A stretch of 41,961 bases of DNA from Akkermansia sp. (lineage in GTDB: Bacteria; Verrucomicrobiota; Verrucomicrobiia; Verrucomicrobiales; Akkermansiaceae), in NCBI GenBank assembly GCA_017546445.1, contig JAFYWX010000019.1, positions 1-41,961 on the forward strand, read 5' to 3'. Positions within the stretch are counted from its first letter, which is position 1; every line of letters begins with the position of its first letter. The notes under the pieces are model-generated. The model searched no databases. It was given only the letters and a program-made list of their open reading frames with translations, and was not told the origin of the DNA. The position numbers and the translations under genes are program-made. Positions 7,170-16,262 of the stretch are shown in pieces.

Positions 7170-7237
7170 GATTGCGAAGCTCAGATTTTAACCCATCCCT
7201 GCGCCTATCCGGGCGCGGGGAGCATTTTGATTGTTCT

Positions 7238-8281
7238 ATGAATGAAGATTTTGAGGTAATTGTGCCGGAGGGGGAGGAATTGCTGTGGAAATGCCGCAAA
7301 CCGCAGCTTTCGGAGAAGTGGGACATGGTGACGCTGGGGGTTCTGCTGTGCCTGGTTGCGGGCTGCGGCATCACCTATGGCCTGGCCGAGGAAGAAATAA
7401 CCGGCAAACTGGCGCTGGTATTCGGCGGCCTGTTCCTGTTCATTATCGTTGTGGGGGTGATAAAACTCGTTCACCATCGCGGTGTTGTCCGCCGAACCGT
7501 TTATGTGCTGACGGATAAGAAAGCCTACATTCAGGAGAGCCCGGCCAAGCCGAAGGATAAGTGGCTGCTTATCAGTTTCGAGGTGCATCCGCACATGATT
7601 CACAAGGTAAAGCGCCGCCGCAACGGCACGGTGGATTATGTGCTGGGCAAGGAACACCGCGGCAGCCTGACGCTCAGCACAGGGTTTATGCATCTGCCGC
7701 CGGAGCTGGACCCCGCTGCTGTTTTTGAGCAGCTGGGCGCCACCCTGCCGGCCAGGGGGGAGAAGAAACGCGCTGTCTGCGAGTACAAGCGCCCCACTCT
7801 GCCTGTGCAGAGTATTTTCGGCTATGTTTTCCTGCTTGGCCTGTTCGCCGTGGGGTTTGTCCTGTGTCACGATGACCACGGGGCAGACCTCTATGTGACG
7901 GGTGAGGAAGCCACCGCCACGGTGGTGGGCTACAGGCAGGATACTGAGGAGCGCGGTCGCCGGGGCCGGCGCGAGGTGACGGTGTATTATCCCGTTATTG
8001 CGTTCCAGACGGCTGAAGGGGGGGAGCCTTATGTCACCCATAGCCAGACCGGCTATGACCACAGCCCCGAACGCGAGCTGGGGGACACGGTGCAGGTGCT
8101 GTATTACCCCGATGAGCCGCTCTATGCCACCATCAAGGATGACAGCATCCTGCTGCGCCCCTTGCTGCTGCTGGCCGCTATCATCTGGGCTCTGTGGAGC
8201 ATCTGGAAGGAAATCAAACGCTGGCGCCGGGAACGCCAGAGCGAATATATCGAGGTGGCATGCTCCAGCAAGGCTGCGTAA
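7238..8281 (+). CDS. Membrane protein with PH-like and DUF3592-like regions, paralog 1
   Basis: A 347-residue membrane protein of a three-member paralogous family in this window (also 8297-9334 and 18356-19363). Order of parts: an N-terminal GEELLWKCRKP motif; two membrane segments at about residues 30-77; a domain with YVLTDKKAYI, which resembles bacterial PH-like membrane domains; LPPELDPAAVFEQLG; a third membrane segment near 190-210; a beta-rich domain of DUF3592 type (ATVVGYRQDTEE, VTVYYPVIAFQTAEG, LGDTVQVLYYPDEP); and a C-terminal membrane segment. The frame is open from 7172, but ATG 7238 puts the conserved GEELLW motif near the N-terminus as in the paralogs. Function unknown; probably envelope. 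Confidence 0.75.
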   Translation: MNEDFEVIVPEGEELLWKCRKPQLSEKWDMVTLGVLLCLVAGCGITYGLAEEEITGKLALVFGGLFLFIIVVGVIKLVHHRGVVRRTVYVLTDKKAYIQESPAKPKDKWLLISFEVHPHMIHKVKRRRNGTVDYVLGKEHRGSLTLSTGFMHLPPELDPAAVFEQLGATLPARGEKKRAVCEYKRPTLPVQSIFGYVFLLGLFAVGFVLCHDDHGADLYVTGEEATATVVGYRQDTEERGRRGRREVTVYYPVIAFQTAEGGEPYVTHSQTGYDHSPERELGDTVQVLYYPDEPLYATIKDDSILLRPLLLLAAIIWALWSIWKEIKRWRRERQSEYIEVACSSKAA

Positions 8282-8296
8282 TGCTACCGCTTTTGA

Positions 8297-9334
8297 ATGA
8301 CCGTATCTGCCATGAAGCCGCTCTCAAATCCTCTGCCGTTTGAATTACAACAGGATGAACAGTTGCTCTGGAGCTATGCTGCAGAAAACAAGGCGGCCAC
8401 CGGCAGGAAACGAAAATCTCTGTGGCCTCTGGCTATTCTGCTGCTGCTTCTGGGAGCGATGGGACGCGCCGCAGAATGGCTCGATATCAGCGATGAGTTT
8501 TCCTTCCTTGCCCGTATGTGTATATATCTGGGCATGCTTGTAATCCTGGTGATAAAGCTGGAACGTAACAACGGGCGATACGAGGTCTATGCGCTCAGTA
8601 ACCAGCGGGCATACATCATAGAGCTTGCCACCGGGAAGAAGCATGTGCCTGTCGTCCTGTTCTTTGCTGTGCATCCGCAGATGGTGTACAGGACTCTGCG
8701 CCGGGCAAACGGCCACACGGACTACTACCTGGGCTCTGAGATGATGGGCAAGGAACTGATGCCGCGCGGGTTCATCAACCTGCCTCCGGAGCATGACCCG
8801 GCTTCCATCTTCGCGCAACTGGGCGTCTTGATACCGGCAGAGGGCGAAACGCTGGAGCCGCGTCTTATTCAACGGCCGAAAATCAAATACTCAATCTCCT
8901 GGAGAAAAATCCTGATTTCCTGCCTTCTGGTGCTGGGGTTGTTGCTGCATTCCGGTTATATCTACATGTACTTTGCAGGGCAGGAGACCACAGCCACTGT
9001 CGTGGATTATGAAAAGGATGCTGAGCACAACGAAGACCCGGAGTATACCATGTTCTACCCTGTGGTGATTTTTAACACCGCTGGTGGGGATGTGTGTAAA
9101 AGTACCTGTATTCAGGGTGCTTCGGGCGCACCTGAGTACGAAATCGGTGCTCAGATTCCCCTGATATACGACCCGGTGAATCCCGAATACGCCATGGTTA
9201 ATGAGGATTCTCTCATCTTCACACCTGCCATCATAGCGCTTGTCCTGCTCTGGCTTCTGTTGTCGCTGCGAAAGGAGAGGCGCGAGCTTCGAAGTATGCT
9301 TCAATCCCCCTATATCCTTCTGGAAATAAATTGA
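8297..9334 (+). CDS. Membrane protein with PH-like and DUF3592-like regions, paralog 2
   Basis: A 345-residue paralog of the preceding gene, 15 bp downstream and probably cotranscribed. The same features recur in order: QQDEQLLWSYAAE near the N-terminus, two membrane segments (about 43-86), YALSNQRAYIIEL, INLPPEHDPASIFAQLG, a membrane segment near 200-225, ATVVDYEKDAE, FYPVVIFNTAGG, IGAQIPLIYDPVNPEYAMV and a last membrane segment near 315-330. The tandem arrangement and clear divergence indicate an old duplication. The start may be ATG 8297 or 8312. No specific function can be assigned. Confidence 0.75.
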   Translation: MTVSAMKPLSNPLPFELQQDEQLLWSYAAENKAATGRKRKSLWPLAILLLLLGAMGRAAEWLDISDEFSFLARMCIYLGMLVILVIKLERNNGRYEVYALSNQRAYIIELATGKKHVPVVLFFAVHPQMVYRTLRRANGHTDYYLGSEMMGKELMPRGFINLPPEHDPASIFAQLGVLIPAEGETLEPRLIQRPKIKYSISWRKILISCLLVLGLLLHSGYIYMYFAGQETTATVVDYEKDAEHNEDPEYTMFYPVVIFNTAGGDVCKSTCIQGASGAPEYEIGAQIPLIYDPVNPEYAMVNEDSLIFTPAIIALVLLWLLLSLRKERRELRSMLQSPYILLEIN

Positions 9335-9345
9335 TTCGGATACCA

Positions 9346-9367
9346 CGTGCCACCTCCCGGTGGCACG
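9346..9367. repeat. Perfect 9-bp hairpin, REP-like or terminator
   Basis: CGTGCCACC and GGTGGCACG pair around the loop TCCC. No T-tract follows, so it is a poor intrinsic terminator. The perfect stem with a 4-nt loop resembles the other scattered palindromes. The rest of 9335-9518 shows nothing further. Confidence 0.55.
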
Positions 9368-9518
9368 ACTGCATGATAATCTGCATCTTGCCGGTTTGAA
9401 ATCAGCATTCCCGCTTGACATGCCAAGGGAATACAGCCATAATCAGAGGGAAAAGAGCCTGACAGAGCCCGCCTCTATATTCACTCGAACATTCTCCTGC
9501 TTTTCCCTATCCTGCACC

Positions 9519-11018
9519 ATGAAGCAATACATTATCTGCAAACCCGATGGCACCCGGGAGGGACCTTACCCTGAGGACATGGTGCGCGCCCGTCTTGCGG
9601 AGGGTATTTATCCAGAAAATACCAAGGTATGGCGCAAAGGAGCGGATAGCTGGCAGGATATCTCCATTCTTGCACAGCAGGCAGCACCAGCAGATACCGG
9701 GAACGCCCCCACTGCCAGTGCAGAAGCAACACCCGGTTCCTCACAGAAGAAAGCGGAGCTGCCGAACCTCCCAGATCTGGACCAACCTGTGTTTTTCTTC
9801 AATAAGAAGATAATTACAGGGTTAAGCCTCGTCTGTCTTCTTGGCGTGTCGCTCGGCACTTATCTCTCCAGCTCCATCGTATCAGAATTCTCGCCGGGGG
9901 AATACACTTTGGAAGAAACAGATTTCATGGACGAGGTGGACAGCAAGCAGCCAGCCCCCTCCTCTATGGCACACACAGAATCCCCGGCAAACACACCTGA
10001 CCAGGACCGGAAGCCGCAGCCCGTGGACACCCCGAATGCGCAGGGAATTTCCGCCCTCCATACCGCAGCGCATGAAGGCAATCCGCATATTGTCAAGCGT
10101 TTGATTCAAGAAGGGGCAAATGTTAACGCCATCAGCGGCAACAGCGAAAAAATCAGCCCGGATACCAACAAGAACTCCTCCCATCTTTCCTATCAGCAGC
10201 TCTATGCTAACCGCACATCCCCCCTTATCTATGCGGCGCTTGGTGGTGCGGCAGATTGCATGGAGCCACTCATCAAGGCTGGAGCAGATGTCAATTTCCA
10301 GGACGAAATGGGCAACACAGCTCTTCATGCTGCTGCCGCTCATGGTTTTGCCGATTGTGTTCAGGTGCTCATCAAGGCGGGGGCAGACGTCAGAAAAAAG
10401 ACGAAGACAGGGTTCACACCGCTGCACTTCACAATGAAATATGATGCCGCCGATTGCATGGAGCTGCTCATCAAAGCCGGTGCAGATATCAACACCGCAA
10501 CTGAATCTGGTGAGCTGCCTCTCTATGTGGCGGTTGGAACAAATGCTGTCAACTGCACAAAAGCGCTTCTCCGGGCCGGGGCAGACCCTGAAGCTGAGGG
10601 ACCGAACGGTATTGCCCCTTACGAGTATATATCTGATGATGACAATTGCCCGGCGTGCCTGCCCATGAAGCGCAAGGAATCACTGTTGCTCGTTCTCAAG
10701 GCAATGGCTGCAAAGCGTGTCGGCAAGGCGTCGTCTGCGGCATCAAAGAAAACGAAAAAATCCATTTCAGAAGCAAATACAAAAAAACACAGTGCAGCAG
10801 TGGATTCCGCATTGCGCAAGTGCCCTGCAGACTTGAGAAATCTGTTTACAGAGCACATGGACGATATTTCCCGCTGGTTTGAAGACTACGATTCACCCAT
10901 AAAAGTTATTCAGATGTATGAAAAAGCCGTGCGTCTGCTGCGGGAGGAAACCGGCAGGCAGATGCCGGACTGGGAAGTTGTGGACCTTGTCGTATCCCGC
11001 GTGCTCCACACGCTGTAG
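9519..11018 (+). CDS. GYF-like domain, membrane anchor and ankyrin-repeat protein
   Basis: A 499-residue protein. The N-terminal 50 residues (YIICKPDGTREGPYP, then VWRKGADSWQDI) match the GYF_2/DUF4339 domain, thought to bind short peptides. A proline/alanine-rich linker leads to one membrane segment near residues 90-112 (ITGLSLVCLLGVSLGTYL). The outer part holds about five ankyrin repeats from about residue 170 (GISALHTAAHEGNPHIVKRL, then MGNTALHAAAAHGFADCVQV). The C-terminal 70 residues are a separate helical region (LRKCPADLRNLFTEHMDDIS). The frame opens at 9360, but the GYF domain begins at ATG 9519. It probably acts as an envelope scaffold; partner unknown. Confidence 0.85.
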   Translation: MKQYIICKPDGTREGPYPEDMVRARLAEGIYPENTKVWRKGADSWQDISILAQQAAPADTGNAPTASAEATPGSSQKKAELPNLPDLDQPVFFFNKKIITGLSLVCLLGVSLGTYLSSSIVSEFSPGEYTLEETDFMDEVDSKQPAPSSMAHTESPANTPDQDRKPQPVDTPNAQGISALHTAAHEGNPHIVKRLIQEGANVNAISGNSEKISPDTNKNSSHLSYQQLYANRTSPLIYAALGGAADCMEPLIKAGADVNFQDEMGNTALHAAAAHGFADCVQVLIKAGADVRKKTKTGFTPLHFTMKYDAADCMELLIKAGADINTATESGELPLYVAVGTNAVNCTKALLRAGADPEAEGPNGIAPYEYISDDDNCPACLPMKRKESLLLVLKAMAAKRVGKASSAASKKTKKSISEANTKKHSAAVDSALRKCPADLRNLFTEHMDDISRWFEDYDSPIKVIQMYEKAVRLLREETGRQMPDWEVVDLVVSRVLHTL

Positions 11019-11064
11019 CATCCAACCGTTTTTCAACCCGGCTCTCTCTTCACCCGGATAATCC

Positions 11065-12471
11065 ATGAACATGAAACATTTTCCTGCTTTCATCCCCTGT
11101 ATCATATTTGCCCTTGCCGCAACAGCTGCGGGCGGCATCCCGGCTATAACCGCCTCGGTATTCTCTGGCGGCAGCTGGTTGCGCGCCAGCAATGATGACT
11201 GGACATCCACAAGGCGTGTATCTGATGTTCAGCAACTTGCAAGGAGAGCAAACAACGGCGATGTGGACGCCATGCGGCGGCTGGGTATCATGAGCATGAG
11301 GGGCGAAAAGGTGAAGAAAAGCGCACAGATTGCCGCTCAATGGTGGAAAAAGGCCGCGGACAGAGGCGATGGCCGCTCCATGATGTACCTGGGCGATGTA
11401 TACAGCTCCGGCAACGGTGTCAGGAAAGACGAACGCCTGGCGCTCAGGTATTACGAAAAAGCTCTGGAATCTGCAGGTAAGGATGCCGATGAAGTAGAGG
11501 ATGATGACAACATCGTCATCAAGCGCATCAAGGAGAAGCTGCCTCTGCGCACCACCATCTCGTGGTGGAAGAAGCGGTGCAGTAAGGGGAATGTGCACGC
11601 CATGTATTACCTTGGCACGTTGACGAAAAAAAAACGTGAAGGTATTCTGAATGATGAGAAGGCTGCAGAATTCCTGATTCAGGCAGCAAAGGCAGGACAC
11701 GCCAGGGCGATTAAGAGAATCGAAAAAGCACCAAAGGAACAATATATTGCCTATTGGGAGGATAAGAAACCGTCCTTACCCCCCGTCGTCAGCACGGTCA
11801 GTAAACCAAGCCCGAAACCTGAGGTCAGTGAACCAAGCCCGAAACCTGAGGTCAGCAAGGCTCCAGAAGACCCGAAGTCAGAGTTCATCAAAAAGCTGTC
11901 CAGGAAAGGCATAACGCCAGACAAGTACAACACGTTCTTGTTTGACGCCTATGCCCATGAGAATTACACCCTGGTTGACATGCTGCTGAAAGCAGGAGCC
12001 AACCCTGAGGCTACCAATCAAAAAGGCTCAACCCTCTTGCAACAAGCCGCCTACGACGGCGATATCTACATTGCTGAATGCCTGCTGAGCAAAGGAGCCA
12101 GCAGCAATGAAACAGGTAAGGCAGGTATGCCGCCTCTCGTGGCGGCACTGTCAAGTGATTCTCCCAATCCGCATATGATACAGCTGCTGCTCGAAACAGG
12201 AGCAAACCCGGGCGACTCAGCTCTCTCATTAGCCATAAATAAGAAAAATGCTCTCATCGTCAGGCTCTTGCTCAAGGCTGGGGCTAAACTGCAGGGGATA
12301 AACCTTCTGGAGGCAGTCAGCAGTGGGCACGCGGGCATTGTGAGGCAAATCCTGCAGGCTGGGGCTGATATCAACTTCAGGAATGAAAAGAAACAAACCG
12401 CCATGGATATAGCGGTGAAAAAAGGCTACACGGAGATTGCGGACATTCTCCAAAAAGCCGGAGAGCGCTGA
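11065..12471 (+). CDS. Exported Sel1 plus ankyrin repeat protein
   Basis: A 468-residue protein with a signal peptide (MNMKHFPAFIPCIIFALAAT). Residues 55-225 hold Sel1-like repeats (AMRRLGIMSMRGEKVKKSAQ, MMYLGDVYSSGNGVRKDERL). A proline-rich linker follows, carrying a 27-bp exact-type tandem duplication (11803-11829 and 11830-11856, two changes) that encodes two copies of PSPKPEVS. Residues 290-468 hold about five ankyrin repeats (LVDMLLKAGANPEATNQKGS, VRQILQAGADINFRNEKKQT). Joining both repeat types in one chain is unusual. It follows the GYF-ankyrin gene by 46 bp and is likely cotranscribed. A terminator lies at 12543-12583. Function unknown; probably periplasmic binding. Confidence 0.85.
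   Translation: MNMKHFPAFIPCIIFALAATAAGGIPAITASVFSGGSWLRASNDDWTSTRRVSDVQQLARRANNGDVDAMRRLGIMSMRGEKVKKSAQIAAQWWKKAADRGDGRSMMYLGDVYSSGNGVRKDERLALRYYEKALESAGKDADEVEDDDNIVIKRIKEKLPLRTTISWWKKRCSKGNVHAMYYLGTLTKKKREGILNDEKAAEFLIQAAKAGHARAIKRIEKAPKEQYIAYWEDKKPSLPPVVSTVSKPSPKPEVSEPSPKPEVSKAPEDPKSEFIKKLSRKGITPDKYNTFLFDAYAHENYTLVDMLLKAGANPEATNQKGSTLLQQAAYDGDIYIAECLLSKGASSNETGKAGMPPLVAALSSDSPNPHMIQLLLETGANPGDSALSLAINKKNALIVRLLLKAGAKLQGINLLEAVSSGHAGIVRQILQAGADINFRNEKKQTAMDIAVKKGYTEIADILQKAGER
11803..11856 (+). repeat. 27-bp tandem duplication inside the Sel1-ankyrin gene
   Basis: Two adjacent 27-bp units differ only at the first and last base. They encode KPSPKPEVS and EPSPKPEVS in the linker between the Sel1 and ankyrin domains. 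The in-frame length suggests replication slippage tolerated in a flexible linker. Confidence 0.9.
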
Positions 12472-12542
12472 TTTCCAGCCGTTGAACGCAGCAGAATGCG
12501 GCCTGGCGCCTCACAAGCAGCCGTATCAGAAACGCCGGAAAC

Positions 12543-12583
12543 CAGGCTCTGGGAAAAATCCCGGAGCCTGATTCATTTTCTCA
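12543..12583 (+). terminator. Intrinsic terminator after the Sel1-ankyrin gene
   Basis: A 12-bp stem with one G-T wobble (12543-12554 with 12559-12570) closes on AAAA and is followed by the T-rich ATTCATTTTCTCA. Confidence 0.65.
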
Positions 12584-12628
12584 CGCTGGAAACATTTAAA
12601 ATTCAAGGGGAAAAATTTAAAATTCGTA

Positions 12629-12657
12629 TTGACATTCAACCCCTATGGGGGTATCCT
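12629..12657 (+). promoter_or_regulatory. Promoter of the rpsB-tsf operon
   Basis: A perfect -35 TTGACA (12629-12634) and -10 TATCCT (12652-12657) with a 17-bp spacer. Upstream is AT-rich, with a repeated ATTTAAAATTC that could act as an UP element. The predicted start near 12664 gives a leader of about 108 nt. Confidence 0.7.
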
Positions 12658-12663
12658 GTGCGT

Positions 12664-12771
12664 CCCCGCTGATGCTGCAATACCAACAACGGAGGGCTGG
12701 GGGCTAAGCGCAGCACCTTCCAAAACCCCGTGTATCCTGCCGCAAGGTTACACACAACATATACAAATACA
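12664..12771 (+). promoter_or_regulatory. rpsB mRNA leader, possible autoregulatory structure
   Basis: The leader between the predicted transcription start and the rpsB ATG contains a hairpin in which GGAGGGCTG (12691-12699) pairs with CAG-CA-CCTTCC (12711-12721), with a 2-nt bulge. Ribosomal protein S2 is known to control its own operon in several bacteria through leader structures. Whether this leader does so is inference; I cannot match it to a named leader class. Confidence 0.4.
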
Positions 12772-13455
12772 ATGATTAACGAACTCGTTACCAAGATGGT
12801 GGAAGCCGGTGTGCACTTTGGTCATCAGACCCGCAAGTGGCATCCGAACATGAAGAAGTACATTCTCACCCAGAAGAATGGCATCCACATCATCAACCTG
12901 GAAGAGACCGAGAAGTGCCTCGACAAGGCCAGCGCCTTCCTTGGTGAACTTGCTGCCAAGAACAAGAAGATTCTCTTCGTGGGCTGCAAGCGCCAGGCTC
13001 AGGAGGCCGTGAAGGACGCCGCTGAGGCTACCGGTCAGTACTACGTGAACTTCCGCTGGCTCGGCGGTATGCTCACCAACATGACCACCATCAAGAAGAG
13101 CATCGCTCGTCTTGACTACCTCGAGAACCTCGACAAGCAGCCCGAGTACAAGAGCATGTCCAAGAAGGAACTTGCCGCTCTGGCTCGTGAGCGCGAGAAG
13201 CTGCAGCGCAACCTGCAGGGTATCCGCAACATGGGTGGCGCTCCCGACGTGATGGTTGCCATCGGCGCCGACCACGAGGACATCGCTATCCGCGAGGCTC
13301 ACATCCTGGGCATCCCCGTGATCGTTCTGACCGACACCAACGCCGACCCCGAGACCGTGGATTTCCCCATCCCCGGCAACGACGACGCCGTGCGTTCCAT
13401 CCGTCTGATCCTCTCCGTGCTCGTAGAGGCTATCAACAAGAACAAGCCCGCCTAA
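12772..13455 (+). CDS. rpsB: 30S ribosomal protein S2
   Basis: Ribosomal protein S2 of the small subunit, 227 residues, near the short end of the family range. Diagnostic stretches are LVEAG-type VEAGVHFGHQTRKWHPNMKK near the N-terminus, FRWLGGMLTN, PDVMVAIGADHEDIAIREA and VIVLTDTNADPETVDFPIPG. The frame is open upstream to a GTG at 12730, but the family starts just before the EAGVHFGH motif, which supports ATG 12772. No Shine-Dalgarno sequence precedes it. Codon use is strongly biased, as expected for a highly expressed gene. tsf follows after 25 bp, the usual bacterial order. Confidence 0.98.
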   Translation: MINELVTKMVEAGVHFGHQTRKWHPNMKKYILTQKNGIHIINLEETEKCLDKASAFLGELAAKNKKILFVGCKRQAQEAVKDAAEATGQYYVNFRWLGGMLTNMTTIKKSIARLDYLENLDKQPEYKSMSKKELAALAREREKLQRNLQGIRNMGGAPDVMVAIGADHEDIAIREAHILGIPVIVLTDTNADPETVDFPIPGNDDAVRSIRLILSVLVEAINKNKPA

Positions 13456-13480
13456 ATCTTAACCCTTTTATTCCAAGACA

Positions 13481-14347
13481 ATGGCTGATATCACACCCGC
13501 AATGGTGAAAGAGCTGCGCATCAAGACTGATGCCGGCATGATGGACTGCAAGAAGGCCCTCATGGAGTGCGACGGCAACATGGACGAAGCCGTGAAGTAC
13601 CTCCGCGAGAAGGGCATCGCCAAGGCCGCCAAGAAGGCCGACCGCGAGGCCAAGGAGGGTATCGTGACCACCGTGGTTGAGGGCAAGGATGGCATCATCC
13701 TCGAAATCAACTGCGAGACCGACTTCTGCTCCAAGGGCGAGAAGTTCCAGTCCCTGGTGGCTCAGGTGGCCGCTACGCTGAAGGCTTCCTCCGCCGCTAC
13801 GCTGGCTGAGGCTCTGGAAGTGGCCATGGAAGGCACCACCGTTGAGAAGTACATCGCCGAGCAGTGCGCTGCCATCGGTGAGAACATGAAGCTCCGCAAG
13901 TTCGGTCGCTACACGCTGGCCGGCGAGGGCACCGTGACCTCCTACATCCACATGGGTGGTAAGGTGGGCGTGCTCCTGCAGGTGGAAACCGGCAAGGCCG
14001 AGACCGCCGCTGCTGAGGCTTTCGCTTCCATGTGCAAGGACATCACCCTGCACATCGCTGCCTGCGCTCCCAAGAGCGTGGACTCCTCCTCCCTGGATCC
14101 CGCTTTCGTGGCCGAGGAACAGGAAATCGCCAAGGCTCAGCTCATCGCTGAAGGCAAGCCCGAGCACCTGCTGGAGAAGATTCTCCCCGGCAAGCTCAAG
14201 GCTCTCTACAAGCAGAGTTGCCTGCTGAACCAGGACTTCGTGAAGGATCCCTCCATGAGCGTGGAGGCCCTCGTTGCCGCCACCGGCAAGTCCCTGGGCG
14301 ACACCATCACTGTGAAGGCTTTCGAGCGCTTCCAGCTTGGTGCTTAA
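13481..14347 (+). CDS. tsf: Translation elongation factor Ts
   Basis: EF-Ts, the guanine-nucleotide exchange factor that recycles EF-Tu, 288 residues as in other bacteria. The N-terminal UBA-like domain contains VKELRIKTDAGMMDCKKAL, followed by the EF-Tu-contacting LEINCETDFCSKGEKFQ motif and a core domain ending in ITVKAFERFQLGA. It lies 25 bp after rpsB in one operon and is followed by a strong terminator at 14372-14406. Codon bias matches rpsB. pyrH, the next gene in many bacteria, is absent here. Confidence 0.98.
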   Translation: MADITPAMVKELRIKTDAGMMDCKKALMECDGNMDEAVKYLREKGIAKAAKKADREAKEGIVTTVVEGKDGIILEINCETDFCSKGEKFQSLVAQVAATLKASSAATLAEALEVAMEGTTVEKYIAEQCAAIGENMKLRKFGRYTLAGEGTVTSYIHMGGKVGVLLQVETGKAETAAAEAFASMCKDITLHIAACAPKSVDSSSLDPAFVAEEQEIAKAQLIAEGKPEHLLEKILPGKLKALYKQSCLLNQDFVKDPSMSVEALVAATGKSLGDTITVKAFERFQLGA

Positions 14348-14371
14348 GCCCTCTGGCTTCCCAAAAATTAC

Positions 14372-14406
14372 AAAAAAATCCCCGCTTCGTAAGAGGCGGG
14401 GATTTT
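14372..14406 (+). terminator. Intrinsic terminator of rpsB-tsf
   Basis: AAAAATCCCCGC and GCGGGGATTTTT pair around the loop TTCGTAAGAG, with A-tract before and T-tract after, so it could work in both directions. Confidence 0.85.
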
Positions 14407-14507
14407 TACATTAAATAAAATCCTGAAATTTAACTTATTTGACAATCAGTTGTAAAGCAAAAAGGAATCCCTCTCCATAAACAATAAGACACTTGTTATC
14501 AATAAGT

Positions 14508-14562
14508 CTTTTTTTGACTTCTTTTTGACTTCTTTTTGATTTCTTTTTGATTTCTTTTTGAC
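14508..14562. repeat. 11-bp tandem repeat CTTTTTGAYTT, about five units
   Basis: Units start at 14508 (two extra T), 14521, 14532, 14543 and 14554. The array lies 5 bp beyond the stop of the minus-strand AlbA_2-type gene. Since 11 is not a multiple of 3, unit gain or loss next to a changed stop could alter a C-terminal tail. Otherwise 14420-14567 shows only AT-rich sequence. Confidence 0.85.
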
Positions 14563-14567
14563 GGATA

Positions 14568-16229
14568 TTATTTTAACTTCCACCTTGCATCCTTTTTAGA
14601 GTGAACACAATTATATATTATATTGTCTTTTTTTGACATTTCCCGAACGAGAGAAGTAATAAAATTATATACTCTACTCTCGTCATAACTTACAGGAATC
14701 ATGCCCTTTACACACTCTGTCAATTCCTGGCGAGATAAAGAATCGACCTGGGATAATATATTGATGATATGTTGCTTTATTAAAGCTCTATCTACACCTT
14801 TTGCTCGGATATAAGCTACTTTTTGTCCGGTAGCAACTGCTACAACCCGGCCGATGCGATAATTACCTTTTACACCCTCCACATAACCTTTCTTACGAAG
14901 AAGTGACAACACATCATTGCTGACAGGTAATTTTTTTTGCACGCGGTCCAAAGCAATTGCCAATTCCAAAGGCATATCGGTTTCCTCAATTAGCAACTTT
15001 GTATACGCCTCATCAATAATCTTACCATGAATGCATAATTCAACACTATCGGATTTTATCTGATAATCAGGCAAAGGAAAACACCTCTCCGCCTGTTTCC
15101 GATACATCTTACGTATACCACTTCCCACCGTGTCAACCATCCGCAGACTTTTCATTGCAGAGGCGAGTAACTTGTTACGATAGCGATCCGGTGTTTCATC
15201 TGACCACAGATAATCATCTGGTATACCGTAGTAAAAACAACCCTGATTTTTGAATATCAAGCGGTCTTCTTTTTCCAACACGACAATCCGGGCCTGCTTT
15301 CGATAATCCTGATGCGCGATACAATTGTGCAGGGCTTCCAAAAAGACCTCTGACTCATATTTCATCACTTCTTCAGGAAACAAGCTCGTATCCGGAAATA
15401 TCTTCTGCTTATAATTTCGAATTCTCGCTAATACGCGAGTTGTGCTCAGCAGAAAAGGAGGTCCGAAATGCTCATAGGCCTCTTCATTACCGCTTTTCAA
15501 TCGCCATGTAATTTCTGCCACTGCAGGAGATAATAATCCTGCGCTCTCCGTTTTCCCCAACAATATCAATGATGCACGGGTCAATTTTCCCTTTTTGGCA
15601 AGCATCAGTTTTTCCATCAAGGTCATGACGGGCCATGTATCAGCTTCCCGGGACAAGCTCGGATGCTCTTCTTTAAACTTGATTCGAGCCACATCAATAG
15701 CTTCGGCGTCCAAATCACCCACTGTAGCTTCTTCGACCAACTCTGCCGACCAATCAGACGCAGAGTTGTATATCGTTCTCGCCAAATCCGGATATTTGTT
15801 CAACTCCGTAGTTTGGCTATTGATTCGCACATAACACTTTCCTCTATACTGTATCGGTTGTCCACAAGCAGATGCTACACGTAGTGCTAAAATGCATTTA
15901 TCCTGAATAACCAGAGTATGGAACTCCATTTCAACGGAGGGACTGATATTCTGGCGTAGATGTAATTCCAGATCCTGATTGCCAACTTTCATCTGAGGCT
16001 AGCGCTTTTTTGTTCCTACTATGCAACCTTCGGACTCGCGCACGCCATATATCAGCCAGCCATTATCCTCATTATGCAGGCAAGCGCCATTGGATAACGC
16101 GGAAACGTATTCACCTACCCGTTGAGGGTCAAGGCAATTTTCCTTAAACTCCCGCCAGCGCTGCTCGGGTTCCTTAGCCCAGGATGCCAGGTTTTCTGAT
16201 AAATACTCTTCCCAATAGCTACTTGCCAT
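14568..16229 (-). pseudogene. AlbA_2 / HATPase_c_4 type protein interrupted by one in-frame amber stop
   Basis: Residues encoded at 16229-16002 (FKENCLDPQRVGEYVSALSN, WLIYGVRESEGCIVGTKKR) are the N-terminal part of an AlbA_2 (Schlafen AlbA-like) domain. The same frame continues after TAG at 16001-15999 with PQMKVGNQDLELHLRQNISP, the expected next part of that domain. The rest has the GHKL-like ATPase region (EALHNCIAHQDYRKQARIVV), the DETPDRYRNKLLASAMKSL block and winged-helix segments at the C-terminus. Repaired length is 553 residues, usual for this family of putative transcriptional regulators or RecG-like accessory proteins. The locus is more AT-rich than its neighbours, suggesting transfer. 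An internal ATG at 15992 could still start a truncated product. It is a pseudogene, a sequencing error or a readthrough case. Confidence 0.8.
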
Positions 16230-16262
16230 ACCGTAATAATGCGTTTATGTGGTGTTTTTTAT

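Noticed and set aside
9346..9367. Rho-independent terminator
   Set aside because: The perfect stem has no following T-tract; listed as a hairpin repeat instead.
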